A stretch of DNA of 38,053 nt from Cupriavidus sp. D384 (GTDB lineage Bacteria > Pseudomonadota > Gammaproteobacteria > Burkholderiales > Burkholderiaceae), in contig NZ_BBQI01000031.1 in assembly GCF_001652915.1 (NCBI RefSeq), forward strand, positions 1 to 38,053, given 5' to 3'. A program made the translations under genes and the position numbers. The notes under the pieces are model-generated. The model was given only the letters and a program-made list of their open reading frames with translations, was not told where the DNA came from and did not search any database. Below are positions 34,401 to 38,053 of this stretch, in pieces; the stretch's first letter is position 1, and each line of letters starts with the position of its first letter.

Positions 34401-35439
34401 GGCTGAACTTGTCCGCTTTGGACAGGGTGATCTTCTCTCAGTGTTGCCACGGGTGTATGTTTGCCGGGGGACCTACGATCGATTCAAACAAGCGGAAGTC
34501 GAGGCGTTGGATTCTCGCGCAGAGGGACATGCGGCCGATATAGATGGGCAGTTCGCATTCTTGCCTATCACGGAAGAGGCTCGCAAGTGGAAGGCAAGCC
34601 AATATACCGAAGCATTGAGGCTAATGGACGAACACTGCGAAGTTTGCCCGGTGTATGGGCCGGAGCAAATGCCTCACGAACTCATCCTTCTAAAGGATCT
34701 TCTCGATACAGATACCTATGACGCGCTCGCGTTGTGCCTCGAAAAGGGGGCAGCCTTGTTCTCGGTGGATGAACGCCTTAGGAACTGGGTCTATGGAGTG
34801 TTTGGTATCAAGGGTGTGTTCCCCTATCTCGTGGCGATGAAGGGCTTGCAGGACGGCAAGATCTCACGTGGTGATCACGCAGAGTTCGCCCTCAACTCGG
34901 CGCTGCACAATCGCACCGTTTTCGCCCTTCATGCAGATGACGTCTTTTGGGGACTCCAGCAGCCGCAGATGGCGGCGCGGACGCTTGAATTTGTTGCCAC
35001 CCACCTCGCAACCGCGCTCAATCGCCGGTACGCGATCGGCCTAGCGCGCGACCTGATTCAAGGAATGCCAAACGTGTCCATGCAGTACGGCGCAGTTGTA
35101 GAGTTCGTGAAATTTATCGCCAATGGCTTGTTTCGCAGAAAGGATAACGTCACAGGAATGCGCGAGGGCTTTGCCCGATGGTTGCGGCAAGTAGCGGACA
35201 TGTTGTTTGCTTATACCTCGCCGTATCCCGCTACACGAGAGATTCCCAGGGAAGACAAGGCTGAATTTCTCAACGTGCTGGAGCATGGCTTAGAAACGGG
35301 AATTGCATTGGCCGGGGAGGGCGGCGCGATAGAGCCGCCCGCGATCGGAGCGCTCTATTGCAGAACCGGCTTCGTCGTTCATCAGCCAAATGCGAAAGCG
35401 CTCACAAACGTCACGGTGTCACCGGCAACGGCAAGCTAA
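31441..35439 (+). CDS. Large REase-helical repeat-GreA/GreB-C-PIN protein, candidate single-gene defence system
   Basis: This 1332-residue protein joins four parts. Residues 1-135 form a PD-(D/E)xK nuclease-like domain: Glu18 in FENMCTDVYG, Asp48 in GGVDIFV, and Gln61/Lys63 in IQCKRY. About 190-780 is a long run of alpha-helical TPR-like repeats. About 790-865 (PGSMVTLEG to SPLAKTMLGLACGDTVDIEG) resembles the GreA/GreB C-terminal fold. About 975-1145 resembles a PIN nuclease, with VVMDALTLAEL and LFSVDERLRNW. This matches the predicted TPR-GreAB-C-PIN conflict system, with an added restriction-like domain. I start at the ATG at 31441, with GAAAGG upstream; an ATG 24 codons earlier is less likely. 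It has no partner gene. Confidence 0.8.
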   Translation: MRAFEIEISKPTNADSFENMCTDVYGVVFDDPTPKRNGRSGQKQGGVDIFVTSRAGRIGIQCKRYVDGGVTTKTIDDEVAAADAAGWKIVRLIIATTAASDTALVKHAQEVSDLRQANGQFLVEVESWTEICNHIQRYDALHPKYSPNSAGGAIAVLREQGERTGAQIAAMPATMEATFKAALLQMLPTGRTDSPNGLVTRQLDKVNDLLRGLKFQAAQELLATLETEIASFDRHQKARWTLQNGIAHWQQNREEVAAEWFLRAYDLFWDDERIAANKIRAHIIQGDLKLANAEGARLLGLFPLSLHVWLAATNARICENEDLTEAELPARFREEADALQMMAYAFYRQQSDLAVTYARRALRAKDAGLFTRKGAAGIIVSVAGKDGISADFDAYAEDLREGLDEVIAAFEPAATELWRIENSQHRAEAASHVALAHMLTGKPGVALAICERIETEIPEYADNVAALHIGSLLFLRRHEDLVKFSIAHLNALDEDGLLLAAETAANRGESEAFARITHALREHAPDEKPVVKLLEMVCACNSGQSEKVVKEVSETPADGLDLITLSAFAGLMLNAGRDSEALRFVEVIKKRVSTHSSSRERLIVADILIRADQFSDAVGLLESVDPSGRSLPIQTRRLRALLFGGYRRKSKDLLEKVPPEWLSDDAFRRLAMGVAQEANDWSQLELLARLHREAHPERAEAWVFWYQVVLHTRPPAQIRNAFSEAPERLTGTLKQIAHLAAAELQYGKPEVGYARLYRMFRSNMDDVSAASSYLMGVLIGHRARHGRTHFPEVRPGSMVTLEGADRSIVKIVIDPAGMTDLPKSARFLAADSPLAKTMLGLACGDTVDIEGTFDVRNFTIREISDAHQGLGEYAHELLSKSLEPAPGLQLFSLTEKEDGNLDVSPIHDRLKAQTQRSKSVMEQYAESKLPLGLCAQMLGADGMQMVFSWDQRNPPLASGVTTAPELEAASALLLDQSFPVVMDALTLAELVRFGQGDLLSVLPRVYVCRGTYDRFKQAEVEALDSRAEGHAADIDGQFAFLPITEEARKWKASQYTEALRLMDEHCEVCPVYGPEQMPHELILLKDLLDTDTYDALALCLEKGAALFSVDERLRNWVYGVFGIKGVFPYLVAMKGLQDGKISRGDHAEFALNSALHNRTVFALHADDVFWGLQQPQMAARTLEFVATHLATALNRRYAIGLARDLIQGMPNVSMQYGAVVEFVKFIANGLFRRKDNVTGMREGFARWLRQVADMLFAYTSPYPATREIPREDKAEFLNVLEHGLETGIALAGEGGAIEPPAIGALYCRTGFVVHQPNAKALTNVTVSPATAS

Positions 35440-35595
35440 TAGGACGGCGACGGGTCAACGCGTAGGGCAGGGCAGGCCAGCTTTCGTCGCATCACCTATA
35501 CGTTGCGCATGAATGACGCACGTGCATTTGGCAATCCGCTGATATCGTGGCAGCAATGCGTGGCTAGTAGTCAATCATAAGCGTTCTGCTCGCGT

Positions 35596-35665
35596 CCACC
35601 GACGCTTTGCCGTGACCGCCAGGCAATTGGCTGCCTTGGCAGTGCGGCCCATCTTCAGGCTATCG
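35596..35665 (-). pseudogene. Fragment of a D-alanyl-D-alanine carboxypeptidase gene
   Basis: These 70 bases match 28556-28626 inside the carboxypeptidase gene, in the same orientation, with about six mismatches and one gap. The minus-strand frame reads DSLKMGRTAKAANCLAVTAK against DGLKTGHTAKAGYCLAVTAK in the intact gene, covering the KTG motif. The KTG itself has become KMG. Nothing else of the gene is left. Confidence 0.8.
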
Positions 35666-35780
35666 GCGGCAGTTGGAATCTGCCCCCGTCTGCGAGATAG
35701 ATGAAGCCCTGCTTCGCGATGGCATAATGGAAGCAGGCCTAGCCTACGAGGCCACCCCAATGTCTCATTGGTGGCCGCCA

Positions 35781-35807
35781 AAAGCCCGCGCAAGCGGGCT
35801 TTTGTTC
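35781..35807 (+). terminator. Intrinsic terminator hairpin
   Basis: AAAGCCCGC at 35781-35789, loop GCAA, and GCGGGCTTT at 35794-35802 form a perfect 9-bp stem followed by TGTTC. It has the common Burkholderiales terminator form. It could end plus-strand transcription from the large defence-like gene, though it lies 340 bases downstream, or belong to a lost gene. Confidence 0.7.
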
Positions 35808-36048
35808 GTCTCTATGGCTCAGAATTGCGCTGAAGGCGAACCTGAGCACTCGAGCGTGGCGCGATGTGTGAACGAGAAATAGCAGTTAGAGGATTTTCAG
35901 ATTCAGCGCTAGTTGGCGGCGGCACAACACTCCACAGGCTCGTATAGCCGGTAACCCAGCCAGTGACAACGATGCCGAGACTATTCGCGTATCCATATGC
36001 CGAATGGTGGTGCCCTGGGCGGGTGCAGCGGTGCCGATATGCCGTAAG

Positions 36049-37149
36049 CTAAGCACTCATCCTTGGGATTGCGTAGACATTTTGCCGAGAATCTACGTTC
36101 ATTCGACGATACGTGACCCTCAACCAATGGGGAGTTGCCTTCCTAAAACGGGCAGCTTCATCCGGATTTTTGTGTTCGATCCTGTCGGCAACGAGGTTCA
36201 CGGCGTTTTTTACTATTCCATAGATTGAGTCCCGGCCTAAAGGAACAGCTTGCTCGTCTCCGTGGAGCCGGGATACCAAGGGCGTTGCTGACGGAGGAGG
36301 AGGAATGTGGATACCACGTGCCGCCAAGTATCTGTAAATGGCATACTTGGCCGAAGGATTCAGGACAATCTTCCTTGCCTGCTGCCCGCTCGCGTTCCTT
36401 AAAGAAAGCGACCACGTTTCATCTCCGGAGCTTGGTGACTTGTAGCAAAACAAATCGGACAGGCGGATACAGGCCAACTCCTCCCCGCGGATGCCAGTGT
36501 TTCCCATGAACCGAATTACGAAGAGCATCCGCTCGGCCTCGTCATGCGCTGGATGTCCGACTGGAAACTTCTCGCACTCTAACTCGAGCTCTCGGAGTAA
36601 TCGAACAAACGACAAAAGGGGCAGGGATCTCGAGGGCTTTGTGGATCCCATGGCACTTTTCTTCCGACGGATTCGTCGCTCGCGGAAGAGGTTATATTGG
36701 ATGTGCCGGAAATCGACCAGAAACGAAAATAAACTTTCCAAGACGCGAAATGCGAATGAGCAGCTCGCGTCCGACAAAGCTCCCTCGAACGGCCGCCAAT
36801 CTCCGGCAGTACGACGCCGATTGCGCATTCCGCACCAGGAGTCTGGAGGATCCCGGAGAAATGCATCATAGAAGTCTAGGTCTGACGGGGTGATTTCGGC
36901 CAACAGCTTTCGATCGATGAAGAGCGCCCAGCAGTAAAACCTATGGACTTCCTTCTCATAGGCACGCTCCGTAGCATGGGTAGCAAATCCAGACAGCCAC
37001 TGCAGTACAGTCCCCAGCTCCTGATACGCGCCATCATGTAAAGCGCGATCGACGGGATCGCAAGGATGCCCTGGTTGGCATAGAGTTCGGAGATCCCTCA
37101 GGGAAGAAGGAAACGGTGAGATGCTTAGCCCATCTTCTTGAGCGGCCAT
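36049..37149 (-). pseudogene. Second TnpS-like tyrosine recombinase, C-terminus lost
   Basis: This 366-residue frame is homologous to the recombinase at 19601-20827, with the shared DWRPF-x-G-x-LS block and core-binding pattern (TERAYEKEVHRFYCWALF). Arg221 in NTGIRGEELACI and the His341/Arg344 pair in PHWLR remain. The protein ends soon after, so the second histidine and the nucleophilic tyrosine are absent and it cannot recombine DNA. AGGAG precedes the ATG at 37149. No KfrA/TnpT-like partner is present. Lower GC than the first copy suggests a separate arrival. It is a relic of a related element. Confidence 0.8.
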
Positions 37150-37413
37150 GTAAACTCCTGCGGCACGTATGCGTTGGACATCATCGCACGGGTCGAAGGC
37201 ATTCGGCCGATAACAAAACTGTGGGCAGTAAGGGATGCAAATGAAAAAGTATGTTTGTTTTGGCGCGTATGAGCCGAAGAGCATTCGGACACGTATTTAC
37301 GTCGCGATCAAACATAGTTTTGCGTCTTTCGACTGGCATCGGTTGGTATGGCCTTTGCGGATAGATATTGGATTTAACATAAGATAGATTATGAGCATAA
37401 AGGGTTGTAGGGG

Positions 37414-37453
37414 CCAAATCAGAATGTCCGCTTTCAGCCAGATCAGGATGTCC
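37414..37453. repeat. Two 16-bp direct repeats at 24-bp period
   Basis: CCAAATCAGAATGTCC at 37414-37429 and CCAGATCAGGATGTCC at 37438-37453 match at 14 of 16 bases. They lie in the 440-bp gene-free interval between the broken recombinase and the YkvA gene (37150-37589). Repeats of this form occur at insertion-sequence ends, or could be binding sites. No other gene is seen in the interval. Confidence 0.5.
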
Positions 37454-37589
37454 TCTAACGAGACCTATACTGGTAGCGCCTGAGCAGCAACCGGAGCGCA
37501 ACCACGTCGAAAAGGACGTAGTGTCACCCCTTGCCTGTAGACTGGAGCCCTCAAGAAACGGTTCTTAAGGCCTCACAGACGCATGCGCC

Positions 37590-37973
37590 ATGGCACTCTC
37601 CGACACGTTACGTAGCTGGGCAAGGCGTATCAAGCGCGATGGTGTGACGCTATGGTTTGCGTGCAAGAATCCAGGCATTCCTCTGTTGCCGAAACTCCTG
37701 TGCATGTTTGTCGTCGCCTACGCGCTGAGCCCGATTGATTTGGTACCAGACTTCATTCCAGTCCTTGGATATGTCGACGATGTTCTGCTATTGCCAGGAC
37801 TGATCTGGCTGGCAGTTTGCCTCATTCCTAACAGCGTTCTCGTCGCCAGCCGAGCCCAGGCAGACGCGTGGCTGGAAGAAAAGCGAAAGAAGCCAACGAG
37901 CCGCTGGGGTGTCGCCCTTGTTCTTTTGGTGTGGCTTGCAATCGCATACGGGGCCTGGCTGACGCTCCGCTAG
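37590..37973 (+). CDS. YkvA family (DUF1232) membrane protein
   Basis: This 127-residue protein carries the DUF1232 signature AYALSPIDLVPDFIPVLGYV plus DDVLLLPGLIWLAV, with a hydrophobic helix on each side of the PIDLVPDFIP loop and a C-terminal membrane helix (WGVALVLLVWLAIAYGAW). The ATG is at 37590. No function is established for the family. It appears intact and probably belongs to the chromosomal backbone beyond the element. The last 80 bases of the window hold no gene. Confidence 0.9.
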   Translation: MALSDTLRSWARRIKRDGVTLWFACKNPGIPLLPKLLCMFVVAYALSPIDLVPDFIPVLGYVDDVLLLPGLIWLAVCLIPNSVLVASRAQADAWLEEKRKKPTSRWGVALVLLVWLAIAYGAWLTLR

Positions 37974-38053
37974 CTGTGAAGCGTCAAGACGTTATTTCCT
38001 GACGCTGGAAGTCGGGACATGGGCGCAAGGCCGCCAATACCGCTATGTGGTCG

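Larger units (their letters stand above)
35440..36048. other. Gene-free stretch after the defence candidate
   Basis: No intact gene is visible in these 609 bases. They contain a carboxypeptidase scrap (35596-35665), a hairpin terminator (35781-35807) and the decayed 3' flank of the second recombinase. The mixture of fragments from unrelated sources marks this as a recombination junction. Confidence 0.5.

Noticed and set aside
35690..35810. Possible tRNA next to the terminator as an integration site
   Set aside because: I could not fold a cloverleaf with a T-loop and anticodon. The only clear structure is the terminator hairpin.
1..38053. CRISPR array or Tn3-type terminal inverted repeats
   Set aside because: No regularly spaced repeats, and no 38-bp Tn3-like ends were found around the TnpS/TnpT-like module.

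Overview
The window looks like chromosomal or megaplasmid accessory DNA from a beta-proteobacterium of the order Burkholderiales. The pointers are a solitary Bug-type (TctC) binding protein, a moderately high GC content, the glycolate oxidase layout and the LysR/aspA arrangement. The genus cannot be fixed from the sequence alone. No rRNA, tRNA or CRISPR array was found.

Left part (1-18.7 kb) is catabolic. After the 3' end of a LysR gene comes glcDEF (three-subunit glycolate oxidase) with a gamma-carbonic-anhydrase-like gene, then a MarR regulator. A minus-strand operon at 11.3-6.1 kb runs P450, small ferredoxin, ferredoxin reductase, Bug binding protein, aldehyde dehydrogenase, and ends at a clear terminator. 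Across an 850-bp gene-free gap, a plus-strand operon carries an MHS-type transporter, a GMC alcohol dehydrogenase, a remnant of a short-chain dehydrogenase and an EthD-like small protein. The two operon promoters have the same build: an AGGGTAAAC box, a -35, a 17-bp spacer holding the palindrome TAGGTAGGCTACCTA, and a -10 TAATAT. They are almost certainly one regulon for uptake, hydroxylation or dealkylation, and stepwise oxidation of one substrate class. An AraC regulator with four helically phased TGTC repeats is divergent from a membrane fatty acid hydroxylase/sterol desaturase and a DUF4345 protein.

Middle part (19-25.6 kb) is mobile DNA. It has an orphan HipB-like regulator, a tyrosine recombinase divergent from a KfrA/TnpT-like coiled-coil DNA-binding protein, a recombination-site-like repeat cluster between them, a frameshifted H-NS gene, an XRE regulator, a HAD-like protein and three genes I do not recognise.

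Right part (25.8-38 kb) has an HxlR-controlled NmrA/SDR/DoxX operon whose SDR has lost part of its cofactor-binding loop. A decayed aspartate locus follows: a D,D-carboxypeptidase, then an aspartate racemase and aspA fused out of frame by a deletion, with the divergent LysR gene and its palindrome intact. Next comes the most striking gene, a 1332-residue protein joining a restriction-endonuclease-like domain, a long helical repeat region, a GreA/GreB-C-like domain and a PIN-like domain, a candidate single-gene defence system. It is followed by a carboxypeptidase scrap, a second and broken recombinase of the same family as the first, and a YkvA-family membrane protein.
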